From the NCBI RefSeq assembly GCF_027921765.1, contig NZ_BSEJ01000006.1, positions 124,001-188,000 of the forward strand: a DNA stretch of 64,000 bases, read 5' to 3'. Below, piece by piece: positions 24,349 through 32,805 of the stretch. Position numbers and translations under genes: made by a program. This DNA comes from Microbacterium barkeri. GTDB taxonomy: Bacteria > Actinomycetota > Actinomycetes > Actinomycetales > Microbacteriaceae. Position 1 is the first letter of the stretch. The number at the start of each line of letters is the position of its first letter. Under the pieces are notes generated by a model, which saw nothing but the letters and a program-made list of their open reading frames with translations, was not told where the DNA came from and made no database searches.

Positions 24349-25806
24349 TCAGCGGCGGCGTGCGGCCGACTTCGAGACGGTGTAGATCGCGCCGGTCGTG
24401 ACGTCCTCCTCGAGCGCCTCGAGCGTGCGGCCTCGCGTCTCGGGCACCTGAGTGAGGACGAAGAGGAGGGCGAGCGCCCCGACCGCGGCGAAGAGGAAGA
24501 ACGTGCCGGTGATGCCGATCGCCTCGACGAGCGAGAGGAAGTACAGCGACAGGACGCCGTTCACGACCCACAGCATGAAGACCGAGATGCCCATGCCGAC
24601 GCCGCGCATGTGCAGCGGGAAGATCTCGGACAGGTACACCCACACCGCGATGTTGAGGAACGTCTGCATCGAGCCGACGAAGGCGACAACGAGGAAGAGG
24701 ATGACCCACGGGCGCAGGGGGTTGCCGACCTCAAGCACGGTCGACGCGACGCCGATGAGCAGGTGGCACGACGTCGTGAGGGTGAGGCCGATCGCGAACG
24801 TCTTCCGACGGTCGAGCCGGTCCATCATGGCGAGGGCGATGACGCCGCCGACCACCGCGATGACGCCCGGGGCGATGTTGGCGATGAGCGCCGCGCTCTC
24901 GTCGAAGCCCGATTCGATGAGCACCGTCTGGCCGAAGTACATGATCGAGTTGATGCCGGTCAGCTGCTGGGCGACGCCGAGGCCGATGCCCACGAGGAGG
25001 ATGCGCGTGAGGTTGCGGTTGCCGAGGATCGCGCGCCATCCGAGCTGGCTCTCCTGCTTCTCCTCGTCGGCGACCTTCTCGAGCTCGGCGAGCTCTGCCA
25101 GGGCGCGGTCCTCCGAGCGGACGCTCTTGAGCACCGCGAGCGCGCCCGCACGGTCGCCCTTCTCGATGAGCCAGCGGGGCGACTCTGGCATCCGCAGCAT
25201 GCCGAAGAACAGCGCGATCGCCGGCAGGGCGCAGATCGCGAACATGATGCGCCACACGCCGTCGAGGTGCCCGAGGGTGTTGCCGATGATCGCGTTGACC
25301 ACGAAGGCGGCCAGCTGCCCGGTCACGATCATGAGCTCGTTGCGGCCCGCGAGCGATCCGCGGATCTCGTACGGGGCGAGCTCGGCGAGGAAGACCGGCA
25401 CGACCGTCGAGGCGCCGCCCACGGCGAGCCCGAGGATGATGCGGCCGATGACGAGCACGGGCAGGTTGGGCGTGAAGACGACGAACAGCGTGCCCGCGAA
25501 GAAGAGCACCGCGAGCAGGATGATCGTCTTGCGACGCCCCCAGCCGTCCGAGAGCCGCCCGCAGAACATCGCGCCGATCGCGGCGGCGAAGATGAGCGAG
25601 CTGGTCGCGACGCCCTCGGTGAACGCGTTCAGGCCGAGCTCCTCGGCCATGGGGCGCAGCGCGCCGTTGATCACGCCGGTGTCGTAGCCGAAGAGCAGCC
25701 CGCCGAAGGTCGCGATGAGCGCGACCAGGCCGAGCCGCTTCCGGTGCGGTCCTCCGACGAGCGGGGGAAGGGTCGTACTCGAGCCCTCCGCGTGTGCATG
25801 TGCCAT
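24349..25806 (-). CDS. iolT: MFS sugar porter, probable myo-inositol transporter
   Basis: A 485-residue, 12-helix sugar porter. Diagnostic motifs are GRLSDGWGRRKT (loop 2-3), PESPRWLIEKGD at the end of helix 6, QQLTGINSIMYF in helix 7 and PETRGRTLE after helix 12. The central loop is charged (DEEKQESQLGW). It faces the ABC importer operon across a 195-bp gap holding three IolR-like sites and lies in the inositol locus, so proton-coupled inositol uptake is the likely role. The ATG at 25806 follows AAGGAG. Confidence 0.82.
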   Translation of the reverse strand: MAHAHAEGSSTTLPPLVGGPHRKRLGLVALIATFGGLLFGYDTGVINGALRPMAEELGLNAFTEGVATSSLIFAAAIGAMFCGRLSDGWGRRKTIILLAVLFFAGTLFVVFTPNLPVLVIGRIILGLAVGGASTVVPVFLAELAPYEIRGSLAGRNELMIVTGQLAAFVVNAIIGNTLGHLDGVWRIMFAICALPAIALFFGMLRMPESPRWLIEKGDRAGALAVLKSVRSEDRALAELAELEKVADEEKQESQLGWRAILGNRNLTRILLVGIGLGVAQQLTGINSIMYFGQTVLIESGFDESAALIANIAPGVIAVVGGVIALAMMDRLDRRKTFAIGLTLTTSCHLLIGVASTVLEVGNPLRPWVILFLVVAFVGSMQTFLNIAVWVYLSEIFPLHMRGVGMGISVFMLWVVNGVLSLYFLSLVEAIGITGTFFLFAAVGALALLFVLTQVPETRGRTLEALEEDVTTGAIYTVSKSAARRR

Positions 25807-25837
25807 GGTGACTCCTTCGTCCGGCGAGCGACGCCTT

Positions 25838-25847
25838 TGTCCTTACA
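25838..25847. promoter_or_regulatory. IolR-like site, 9/10 match
   Basis: TGTCCTTACA, one base off the perfect TGTCCTGACA, 32 bp upstream of the MFS start. Confidence 0.45.
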
Positions 25848-25863
25848 TAGTAGCGCGTCACTT

Positions 25864-25873
25864 TGTCCTGTCA
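25864..25873. promoter_or_regulatory. IolR-like site within a larger inverted repeat
   Basis: TGTCCTGTCA overlaps the inverted repeat TTGTCC-N8-GGACAA (25863-25882). It is positioned to control the MFS promoter. Confidence 0.45.
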
Positions 25874-25918
25874 AACGGACAAGCGGCGTCACTGCCTTCC
25901 ATAACGAAAATGACACTA

Positions 25919-25928
25919 TGTCTTGACA
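25919..25928. promoter_or_regulatory. IolR-like site overlapping a TTGACA promoter element
   Basis: TGTCTTGACA fits the motif fully and contains a TTGACA -35-like hexamer; a second TTGACA starts at 25934. Binding here would block the ABC importer promoter. Confidence 0.5.
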
Positions 25929-26001
25929 ATCTGTTGACAAGCGCGCGATCACGGGTCACAGTGATCGCAGTGCCGACGAGGACGCCGGCCACGCACCGCG
26001 G

Positions 26002-26952
26002 ATGGGCAGAGCGGCCCGCCCGCGCACGGCATCCTCTGCCCGCCCGCCGCAGCAGAACACGGCCGATGACGGGTCCGGAGGAGGCGGCGGCGACTCCGGC
26101 TACGTCATCTCGATGGTCACGCACGAGACCCCGGGAGACACGTTCTGGGACAAGATCCGCGCCGGCGCCGAGCAGGCCGCGAAGGACGTCGGAGCGACGC
26201 TGCAGTACTCGAACGACCCGGCGGCCGACAAGCAGGCCCAGCTCATCCAGACCGCCATCGACTCGGACGTCGACGGCATCGCGACCACGCTCGCGACCCC
26301 CGACGCGCTTGCGGCGTCAGTGCAGGCGGCGGCCGATGCGGGCATCCCGCTCGTCGGCTTCAACTCCGGCATCGACCAGTACCAGGAGGTGGGCGCGCTC
26401 ATGTACTTCGGCTCGGACGAGACGCTCGCCGGGCAGACGGCGGGAGAGCGCATCGCCGAGGCCGGCGGCGCGCATCCGCTGTGCGTCATCCAGGCCGCCG
26501 GCTCGGTGGCCCTCGAGGCGCGCTGCGCGGGCGTGAAGAGCGCCGTGCCGGGCACGGAGAACATCCAGGTGAACGGCGCCGACGACTCCGCCGTGGTGGC
26601 GAGCCTGCAGGCGAAGCTCCAGCAGGACCCGTCGATCGACTACATCGTGACGCTCGGCGCTCCCATCGCGCTGGACGCGCTGAAGGCGATGGAGCAGTCC
26701 GGCAGCGAGGCGAAGCTCATCACGTTCGACCTCAACGCCGACGCCGCGCAGGCGATCAAGGACGGCCAGATCGAGTTCTCGATCGACCAGCAGCCGTACG
26801 TGCAGGGGTACATGGCCGTCACGTCGCTCTACCTCTACCTGAAGAACGGCAACGACATCGGCGGCGGGAAGCCCGTCCTGACGGGCCCGTCGTTCGTCGA
26901 CGAGTCGAACATCGACACGATCCTCCCGTTCGCTGAGAACAACACCCGCTGA
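26002..26952 (+). CDS. Sugar ABC transporter substrate-binding protein without a recognisable signal peptide
   Basis: The 316 residues contain a full Peripla_BP_4 sugar-binding domain: VISMVTHETPGDTFWDKIRA at about 35-54, GIPLVGFNSGIDQYQEV, and TFDLNADAAQAIKDGQIEF near the hinge. Such proteins must be exported, yet the N-terminus (MGRAARPRTASSARPPQQNT then a Gly-rich linker) has no hydrophobic stretch and no lipobox Cys, and neither of the other two frames upstream supplies one. Only about 120 bp separate the -35-like element from the mature domain. A 5' deletion or indel that removed the signal sequence is likely. Next come the permease and ATPase genes of the same importer; inositol is the inferred ligand. 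Confidence 0.75.
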   Translation: MGRAARPRTASSARPPQQNTADDGSGGGGGDSGYVISMVTHETPGDTFWDKIRAGAEQAAKDVGATLQYSNDPAADKQAQLIQTAIDSDVDGIATTLATPDALAASVQAAADAGIPLVGFNSGIDQYQEVGALMYFGSDETLAGQTAGERIAEAGGAHPLCVIQAAGSVALEARCAGVKSAVPGTENIQVNGADDSAVVASLQAKLQQDPSIDYIVTLGAPIALDALKAMEQSGSEAKLITFDLNADAAQAIKDGQIEFSIDQQPYVQGYMAVTSLYLYLKNGNDIGGGKPVLTGPSFVDESNIDTILPFAENNTR

Positions 26953-26959
26953 CCACCGC

Positions 26960-26987
26960 GGAGGGCGGGCCGCAGGGCCCGCCCTCC
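26960..26987 (+). terminator. Intercistronic hairpin after the binding-protein gene
   Basis: Arms GGAGGGCGGGC and complement with a 6-nt loop lie between the binding-protein and permease genes. Such hairpins usually stabilise the 5' message or cause partial termination, giving excess binding protein. Confidence 0.6.
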
Positions 26988-27006
26988 CCCACCACCAGGA
27001 GTACCC

Positions 27007-28062
27007 ATGTCACAGGGTTTCGCTTCCTCCGCTCCGTCGGAGGCGTCGAACCGGGTGAAGCTCGGCTGGTCGCACCGCCTGCTCGCCCGTCCGGAGGTCG
27101 GCGCGGCGGTCGCCGCGGCGCTCATCTTCGTGTTCTTCCTCGCCGTCGCACCCGCGTTCCGCTCGGCCGACGCGCTCTTCACCGTGCTCTACCAGGCCTC
27201 CACGATCGGCATCGTCGCCGTCGCCGTCGGCCTGCTCATGATCGGCGGGGAGTTCGACCTCTCCGCCGGCGTCATCGTCACGAGTGCGGGGCTCTTCAAC
27301 GCGCTCTTCTCGTACTACCTCGGCATCAACCTCATCGTCGGGGCCGTCCTCTCGCTCGTGTTCTGCCTCGGCGTCGGCTTCGTCAACGGCTACCTCGTGA
27401 TGCGCACGGGCATCCCGAGCTTCCTCATCACGCTCGGCTCGTTCTTCATCCTCCAGGGTGCGAACCTCGGCATCACCAAGCTCGTCACCGGCGCCGTGGC
27501 GAGCCCGAACATCTCGCGGATGGACGGCTACGACATCCTCCGGACGATCTTCGCCGGGTCGTTCCAGATCGGCGGGATCACGATCTGGAACAGCGTCCTC
27601 TACTGGATCGCGTTCGTCGCCCTCGCCGCGTGGATCCTCCAGCGCACGCGCGTGGGCAACTGGATCTACGCGGTCGGCGGGAACGCCGCCTCCGCCCGCG
27701 CCGTGGGCGTGCCCGTGGTCGCCGTCAAGATCGGCCTGTTCATGACGGTGTCGTTCCTCGGCTGGTTCGTCGGCATGCACACGCTGTTCCGGTTCAACAC
27801 GCTCCAGGCGGGCAACGGCGTCGGCAACGAGTTCCTCCACATCATCGCCGCGGTGGTCGGCGGGACGCTCCTCACGGGCGGCTTCGGCAACGCCATCGGC
27901 GTGGCCATCGGCGCCTTCATCTTCGGGATGACCTCGCTCGGCATCGTGTACGCCGGATGGGACCCGAACTGGTTCCGCTCCTTCCTCGGGGCGATGCTCG
28001 TCATCGCCGTCCTCGTGAACCTCTATGTCAAGAAGCTCTCCACCGCACGGAAGGTCGGGTGA
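27007..28062 (+). CDS. Sugar ABC transporter permease (FrcC/RbsC type)
   Basis: A 351-residue permease of the BPD_transp_2 family with about ten hydrophobic helices (first at about 38-58). GLLMIGGEFDLSAGVIVTSA and GGTLLTGGFGNAIGVAIGA are the conserved loops of ribose/fructose-type permeases. ATG at 27007 follows CAGGAG. It lies between the binding-protein gene and the ATPase gene, overlapping or abutting the latter, so it completes a three-gene importer in the inositol locus. Confidence 0.9.
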   Translation: MSQGFASSAPSEASNRVKLGWSHRLLARPEVGAAVAAALIFVFFLAVAPAFRSADALFTVLYQASTIGIVAVAVGLLMIGGEFDLSAGVIVTSAGLFNALFSYYLGINLIVGAVLSLVFCLGVGFVNGYLVMRTGIPSFLITLGSFFILQGANLGITKLVTGAVASPNISRMDGYDILRTIFAGSFQIGGITIWNSVLYWIAFVALAAWILQRTRVGNWIYAVGGNAASARAVGVPVVAVKIGLFMTVSFLGWFVGMHTLFRFNTLQAGNGVGNEFLHIIAAVVGGTLLTGGFGNAIGVAIGAFIFGMTSLGIVYAGWDPNWFRSFLGAMLVIAVLVNLYVKKLSTARKVG

Positions 28063-28067
28063 CGACG

Positions 28068-28919
28068 ATGACCGAGAGCCCCCGCGGCGGCGCGCCGCTC
28101 ATCCAGATGACCGAGGTCGGCAAGAGCTACGGCGCCATTCGAGCGCTCAAAGGCATCAACCTCACCGTCAACGCCGGGGAGGTCGCGTGCGTGCTCGGCG
28201 ACAACGGCGCGGGCAAGTCCACGCTCATCAAGATCATGGCCGGACTCCACCCGCACACCGAGGGCACCCTCCTCGTCGAGGGCGCCGAGCGCCGCTACGA
28301 ATCCCCCCGCCAGGCGCTCGAGGACGGCATCGCGACGGTCTACCAGGACCTCGCCGTCGTGGGCCTCATGGAGGTGTGGCGCAACTTCTTCCTCGGCTCC
28401 GAGCTCGTCCGCTCGCGCTTCCCGCTCGCGAGCATGAGCATCCGCGACATGAAGGCGATCGCCGATGCCGAGCTGCGCAAGATGGGGATCGTCGTGAAGG
28501 ACCTCGACCAGCCCATCAGCGAGCTCTCCGGAGGCCAGCGCCAGTGCGTCGCGATCGCCCGCGCCGTCTACTTCGGGGCCAAGGTGCTCATCCTCGACGA
28601 GCCCACCGCAGCCCTCGGCGTCAAGCAGTCCGGCGTCGTGCTCAAGTACGTCGCCGCGGCCCGCGACGCGGGCCTCGGCGTCGTCTTCATCACGCACAAC
28701 CCGCACCACGCGTACCTCGTGGGCGACCACTTCGTCATCCTCAAGCTCGGCCAGGCCGTCCTCGACCGCAAGCGCGACGAGGTCACCCTCGACGAGCTCA
28801 CGCGTCAGATGGCCGGAGGCGACGAGCTCGCCGAGCTCAGCCACGAGCTCAAGGAGCTCGGCGGCCGCACCGAGGCCATCCGCACCGTCGAGGAGGACAC
28901 ACGGCGTCGCCGACGCTGA
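28068..28919 (+). CDS. Sugar ABC transporter ATP-binding protein (single-domain FrcA type)
   Basis: A 283-residue ATPase with one nucleotide-binding domain: Walker A GDNGAGKS (44-51), signature LSGGQ (153-157), Walker B LILDEP (174-179) and the H-loop ITHN. RbsA-type partners of such permeases usually have two fused domains (about 500 residues); this single-domain form resembles FrcA and would act as a homodimer. ATG 28068 is preferred; a GTG at 28059 that overlaps the permease stop is possible. The C-terminal tail is rich in Glu and ends in Arg repeats. Confidence 0.9.
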   Translation: MTESPRGGAPLIQMTEVGKSYGAIRALKGINLTVNAGEVACVLGDNGAGKSTLIKIMAGLHPHTEGTLLVEGAERRYESPRQALEDGIATVYQDLAVVGLMEVWRNFFLGSELVRSRFPLASMSIRDMKAIADAELRKMGIVVKDLDQPISELSGGQRQCVAIARAVYFGAKVLILDEPTAALGVKQSGVVLKYVAAARDAGLGVVFITHNPHHAYLVGDHFVILKLGQAVLDRKRDEVTLDELTRQMAGGDELAELSHELKELGGRTEAIRTVEEDTRRRRR

Positions 28920-28933
28920 CGCGGTGCACGAAG

Positions 28934-28972
28934 AAGGGGCCCGATCCGCAGGCGACGCGGATCGGGCCCCTT
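28934..28972. terminator. Bidirectional terminator between the ABC and iol operons
   Basis: Perfect 16-nt arms (AAGGGGCCCGATCCGC and complement) with a 7-nt loop and a short T-run serve both the ABC operon reading right and the ten-gene iol operon reading left. Confidence 0.85.
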
Positions 28973-28983
28973 TCGTCGCGCCG

Positions 28984-29985
28984 TCAGACGAGGGCGTCGA
29001 CGGGCTCGCTGCGCCCCGACGCGAGCGAGCGCGTCGCCGCCTCGGCGATCGCCTGCGCGCGGAGCCCGTCGCGCAGGCCGACGGGCACGGGAGCGCCCGT
29101 TTCGAGCGCCGACACGAACGCGCCGAGCGCGGCGGCGTAGGTCGGCTGCACGCGCTCGAACCATCCGGCGTGGAGGCCGTCGGACACCGCCTCCGTGCCG
29201 CGGAAGCGGGTGACCCCGCCGGCGCGCATGCGACCGGACTCGGCCATCCCCGTCGAGCCCAGCACCTCGATGCGCTCGTCGTAGCCGTAGCCCGTGTGCC
29301 GCACGCTGTCGATCTGGACGAGCGCGCCTCCGGCGAGCTTCAGCGTCGCCGCCGAGGTGTCGACGTCGCCGATCTCGGCCACGCGCGGGTCGGCGAGCGC
29401 CGACCCCGCGACGTGCACCTCGACGGGCTCGAGGCCCGTGATCCACCGCGCGAGGTCGAAGAAGTGCACCGTCTGGTCCCGCATCTGGCCGCCGGACACC
29501 CGCAGGTAGTCGAGCGGCGGCAGCGCCGGCCCGCGCGAGGTGAGCTGCACGAGCGCGACCTCGCCCACGGCGCCCTCGTCGACGAGCCGCTTGAGCTCGG
29601 CGTGGTCGCGGTCGAACCGGCGGTTGAAGTCGACCATGGCGGGGACGCCCGCCCGCTCGACGTGCGCGACGGTCTCGGCGGCGTGCGCGAGGTCGAGGTC
29701 GATGGGCTTCTCGACGAGCACGGCGAGACCGGCGTCGGCGGCGCGTCGCAGGTTCTCGGCATGCGTGTCGGTCGACGAGGCGATGAAGACGGCGTCGACG
29801 AGCTCGGGATCGAAGGCCTCGGCGAGCGAGCGCGCCGCGCGGGCGCCGTGCGCCGTGGCGAGCGCTTCCGCGCGGGCGCTGTCGACGTCGTAGACGAGGC
29901 GGAAGTCGACGGCGGGATGGGCCGCGAGGCTCTGGGCGTGGACGGAGCCGATGAAGCCGGCTCCGATCAGGGCGAAGCGCTGCAT
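28984..29985 (-). CDS. iolG: Inositol 2-dehydrogenase-like Gfo/Idh oxidoreductase (second IolG)
   Basis: A 333-residue Gfo/Idh enzyme with IGAGFIGSVHAQSL (7-20), EKP at 92-94 and the active-site helix RDQTVHFFDLARWI. Length and motifs fit inositol 2-dehydrogenase or the scyllo/chiro-inositol variants. It is the last gene of the iol operon, 11 nt after a TIM-barrel gene and just before the terminator. The other copy at 31773 is the closer match to classic IolG, so this one may act on another stereoisomer. ATG at 29985 has GAGAAGG upstream. Confidence 0.82.
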   Translation of the reverse strand: MQRFALIGAGFIGSVHAQSLAAHPAVDFRLVYDVDSARAEALATAHGARAARSLAEAFDPELVDAVFIASSTDTHAENLRRAADAGLAVLVEKPIDLDLAHAAETVAHVERAGVPAMVDFNRRFDRDHAELKRLVDEGAVGEVALVQLTSRGPALPPLDYLRVSGGQMRDQTVHFFDLARWITGLEPVEVHVAGSALADPRVAEIGDVDTSAATLKLAGGALVQIDSVRHTGYGYDERIEVLGSTGMAESGRMRAGGVTRFRGTEAVSDGLHAGWFERVQPTYAAALGAFVSALETGAPVPVGLRDGLRAQAIAEAATRSLASGRSEPVDALV

Positions 29986-29996
29986 GGTCTGCCTTC

Positions 29997-30881
29997 TCAG
30001 GAAACGAGGATGTGGAGGAGCCCGCGGATGGTCGTGGCCACCTCGAGGAAGTCGTGCTCGTTCGCCTTGTCGGAGAACATCTCCGACACCCACCAGCCGT
30101 CGTACCCCGTCGACTTGATCGCGTCGACCCATTCCTGCAGCGGGATGGCGCCGCCGCCGATGACGACGTTGCGGTGCACGCTCTGATCCGGCACGTCGTG
30201 CTCCCGGTCGAGGTCGAGGCCGTCGGAGATGTGCGCGGCCTTGATGAGCTCCTTCGGCGTCGCGGCGACCTCCTCGAGGGTGTCGCCCGTCGTCCAGTAG
30301 TGCCATGTGTCGAGCGCGATGCCGACGTTGTCGCGGCCGGCACGCTTGATGATCTCGAGGGAGTGCCGGTGCCGGTTGAGGTTCGACCAGGCGAGCGGCT
30401 CGAGGTAGAGGTCGAGGCCGCGGTCGGCTGCGATGTCGGCCGCCTCGCGCACGTTCGTCGCGGCCACGTCGAGCGCATCGCTCTCGGGGAGCCCGAGCGT
30501 GCCGCGGTAGCGCACGTCGTCGGCCGACAGTCGTCCGGCCCGGAAGTCCTTGACGACCTCCCAGTCGACGGGGCCGGTGCACATCTGCAGGATGGGGGCG
30601 CCGACGACGACGGCGATGTCGGCCATCCGCTCGACCTCGGCGAGGAGCGCCTCGCGGCCGGCGCCGCGTCGCTCGAGATCCAGGACGGCGCCGATGCCCG
30701 ACACCTCGATCCCCTCGAGGAGGGGAGGCAGGGACTCGACGGCGTAGCCCGCGTCGAGGTAGCGGTAGAGCTTGGGGCTCTGCAGCTCGATCCCGGCGTA
30801 GCCCGCGGCCTTCGCAACAGCGATGTCGCTCACGACATTGCCGTAGAACGTCGTCGTGACGTTCATCGACAGCTTGGTCAT
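29997..30881 (-). CDS. Sugar phosphate isomerase/epimerase-family TIM barrel (IolI/IolE-like)
   Basis: A 294-residue AP-endonuclease-2-type TIM barrel. Likely metal ligands are the Glu of DLYLEPLAW, Asp and His of GIALDTWHYW, His of KAAHISDG and Glu of WWVSEMF, the Glu-Asp-His-Glu set of inosose isomerases and dehydratases. It is one of three such barrels in the operon, with IolH and IolE, and starts 3 nt after the iolH stop. Inosose isomerase (IolI-like) is a plausible role; a 2-keto-inositol dehydratase for another isomer is an alternative. Confidence 0.75.
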   Translation of the reverse strand: MTKLSMNVTTTFYGNVVSDIAVAKAAGYAGIELQSPKLYRYLDAGYAVESLPPLLEGIEVSGIGAVLDLERRGAGREALLAEVERMADIAVVVGAPILQMCTGPVDWEVVKDFRAGRLSADDVRYRGTLGLPESDALDVAATNVREAADIAADRGLDLYLEPLAWSNLNRHRHSLEIIKRAGRDNVGIALDTWHYWTTGDTLEEVAATPKELIKAAHISDGLDLDREHDVPDQSVHRNVVIGGGAIPLQEWVDAIKSTGYDGWWVSEMFSDKANEHDFLEVATTIRGLLHILVS

Positions 30882-30884
30882 GGG

Positions 30885-31754
30885 TCAGGATCCGATCAGC
30901 TCGCGCAGCTTCTCGAGCTGGTAGCGCGACACCTCGTCGCGGTTCTCGTCCTCGGCGAACACGTTCGACACGATGAGCGCGTCGTCGCGGTCGAGGTAGC
31001 CGATCTCGCGGAGCGTCGTGAAGAGCTCGTCCCAGTTCACGTCGCCGTCGCCGATCTTCAGGTGCTGATGCACGCGCACCGCGTTGCCCGGCGGGTTCGT
31101 GATGTAGCGGAGCCCGTGGGAGCGCGTGTGGTCGAACGTGTCGGCCGTGTACACGGCGCCGACGCGGTCGCCGATCTCGGGCAGGAGCGTCGTCGCGCGG
31201 TCGCCGTAGTGGAACGTGTGCGACGCGACGTACACGAAGCCGACGGCGGAGGAGTTCAGCCCCCGCAGCACGCGCCATCCCTCGAGCCCGTCCTCGACGA
31301 AGTCGTCGGGGTGCGGATCGACGTTGAGGCGGAGGCCCTCGCGCTCGATGATCGGCAGGAGCTCCTCCATCGAGGTGTAGAACGCCGCCTCGGAGTCCTC
31401 CTGACGCTCGGGGCGGCCCGAGAACTCGGTGTTGATGACGGGCACCTCGAGCTCGACGGCGAGCTGGATGATCCGGCGGAAGTTCCGCACGGCCGCCTGG
31501 CGCTGCGGCTCGTCGGGCCACGAGATGCGCTGAACCGGGAGGATGGCCGGGATCGACACGCCGGCATCCCTCGCGGCCCTCTTCAGCTTCGCCACGAGGC
31601 CGTCGTCGGCCTTCGGGTAGCGGAAGAAGGGCGAGAAGTCGGCGTGAGGCGTGAGCTGGAGGTGCGTGTAGCCCAGCCGTGCGGCGATGTCGGGGAACTC
31701 GAGCAGCGCGTGCCCGTCGTGGAACGGCGTCGGGTCGAGGGCGATGCGGACCAT
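30885..31754 (-). CDS. iolH: IolH-like TIM-barrel protein
   Basis: A 289-residue barrel whose start (MVRIALDPTPFHDGHALLEF, GYTHLQLTPHADFSPFFR) and length match IolH of inositol operons. Probable metal ligands are in INTEFSG, NVDPHPDDF, SHTFHYG and the later VHQHLKIGDG. IolH has no settled reaction. ATG at 31754 follows AAGGAG. It sits between iolG and the third TIM-barrel gene. Confidence 0.8.
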   Translation of the reverse strand: MVRIALDPTPFHDGHALLEFPDIAARLGYTHLQLTPHADFSPFFRYPKADDGLVAKLKRAARDAGVSIPAILPVQRISWPDEPQRQAAVRNFRRIIQLAVELEVPVINTEFSGRPERQEDSEAAFYTSMEELLPIIEREGLRLNVDPHPDDFVEDGLEGWRVLRGLNSSAVGFVYVASHTFHYGDRATTLLPEIGDRVGAVYTADTFDHTRSHGLRYITNPPGNAVRVHQHLKIGDGDVNWDELFTTLREIGYLDRDDALIVSNVFAEDENRDEVSRYQLEKLRELIGS

Positions 31755-31772
31755 CGTCGTGCTCCTTCGGTG

Positions 31773-32786
31773 TCAGGCGTAGAAGGCGGGGCGGGCGGGT
31801 GCGTCGACCGGCTGCACGCCGCCGTCGAGCGCGCGCACGCCGGCCTCGCACGCGAGCGCGACGAGGTAGCCGTCCCACGCGTTCGGGCCGTCGACGAGGC
31901 GTCCGTCGCGCACGGCGTCGACCCAGCGCTGGATCTCGTTGTCGTACGCGGTCGCGAACCGCGTCGTGAAGCTCACGTGCTCGGCGGTCGAGACACGGCC
32001 CGCCTGCCACAGGTGCAGCCCGGACGGCTGGCCGATGCGGGCGATCCCCTGCTGGAAGACGGCCTCGGTCGCCACCTGGTAGCCGAACTGCACGCTGACG
32101 TTCATCTCGACGTCGACGAGCACGCCGTTCTCGAGCTCGATGAGCACGAGGATGGGCTCGCGCAGGCGCTCGGGCGAGAGGTCGTTGCGACGCGGGTACT
32201 TCACCTCGACGCTCACGATCGGCGAGCCGGCGAGCCACGGCACGACGTCGAACTCGTGCACGACCGAGTCGGTGATGAGCATCGTCTGGCTGTAGCTGTC
32301 GGGCACGCTCGGGTTGCGGTGCACGGCGCGCACCATGAGCAGCTCGCCCGCCTCGCCCGAGGCGACGAGCTCGCGCAGCCGGGCGTACTCGGGGTCGAAG
32401 CGGCGCATGAAGCCGACCTGGATGTGCGGCCGATCGAGTCGCTGCTCGAGCTCGAGCACCTGGCGCGACGTCTCGGAGTCGGGCGTGAGCGGCTTCTCGC
32501 AGAGGATCGGCAGGCCCGCGGCGAGCGCCGGCTCGAGCACGGGCAGGTGGAACTGACCCGGCGTCGCGATGAGCACGGCGTCGACGGCGTCGGCCGCGAT
32601 CGCGTCCTCGATGCGGGTGAAGGTCTGCGCCCCCGGCGCGTTCCCCGCGGCGGACGCGGCGCGCCCTGCGTCGGGCTCGATGATCGCCGCGACGCGGGCG
32701 CCGCTGATGCGCTGCGTGATGCGGGCGATGTGGTCGGCGCCCATGGCGCCTGCGCCCACGACGCCGATGCGGAGGTCCTGGCTCAT
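31773..32786 (-). CDS. iolG: myo-Inositol 2-dehydrogenase
   Basis: A 337-residue Gfo/Idh protein with GVVGAGAMGADHIARI (8-23), EKP (97-99) and the substrate helix TDSVVHEFDVVPWL. These and the length are the actinobacterial IolG pattern. It oxidises myo-inositol to 2-keto-myo-inositol with NAD, the first catabolic step. It follows iolE by 19 nt and precedes iolH by 18 nt. ATG 32786 has GGAGA upstream. Confidence 0.9.
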   Translation of the reverse strand: MSQDLRIGVVGAGAMGADHIARITQRISGARVAAIIEPDAGRAASAAGNAPGAQTFTRIEDAIAADAVDAVLIATPGQFHLPVLEPALAAGLPILCEKPLTPDSETSRQVLELEQRLDRPHIQVGFMRRFDPEYARLRELVASGEAGELLMVRAVHRNPSVPDSYSQTMLITDSVVHEFDVVPWLAGSPIVSVEVKYPRRNDLSPERLREPILVLIELENGVLVDVEMNVSVQFGYQVATEAVFQQGIARIGQPSGLHLWQAGRVSTAEHVSFTTRFATAYDNEIQRWVDAVRDGRLVDGPNAWDGYLVALACEAGVRALDGGVQPVDAPARPAFYA

Positions 32787-32805
32787 GTCGTCTTCTCCTG
32801 GAGAC

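Noticed and set aside
29997-31754. C-glycoside deglycosidase (DgpB/CarB-like) system formed by the TIM-barrel and Gfo/Idh genes
   Set aside because: No DUF6379 (DgpC/CarC-like) partner is present, and the barrels lie inside a complete iol operon and match IolH/IolI-type proteins better.
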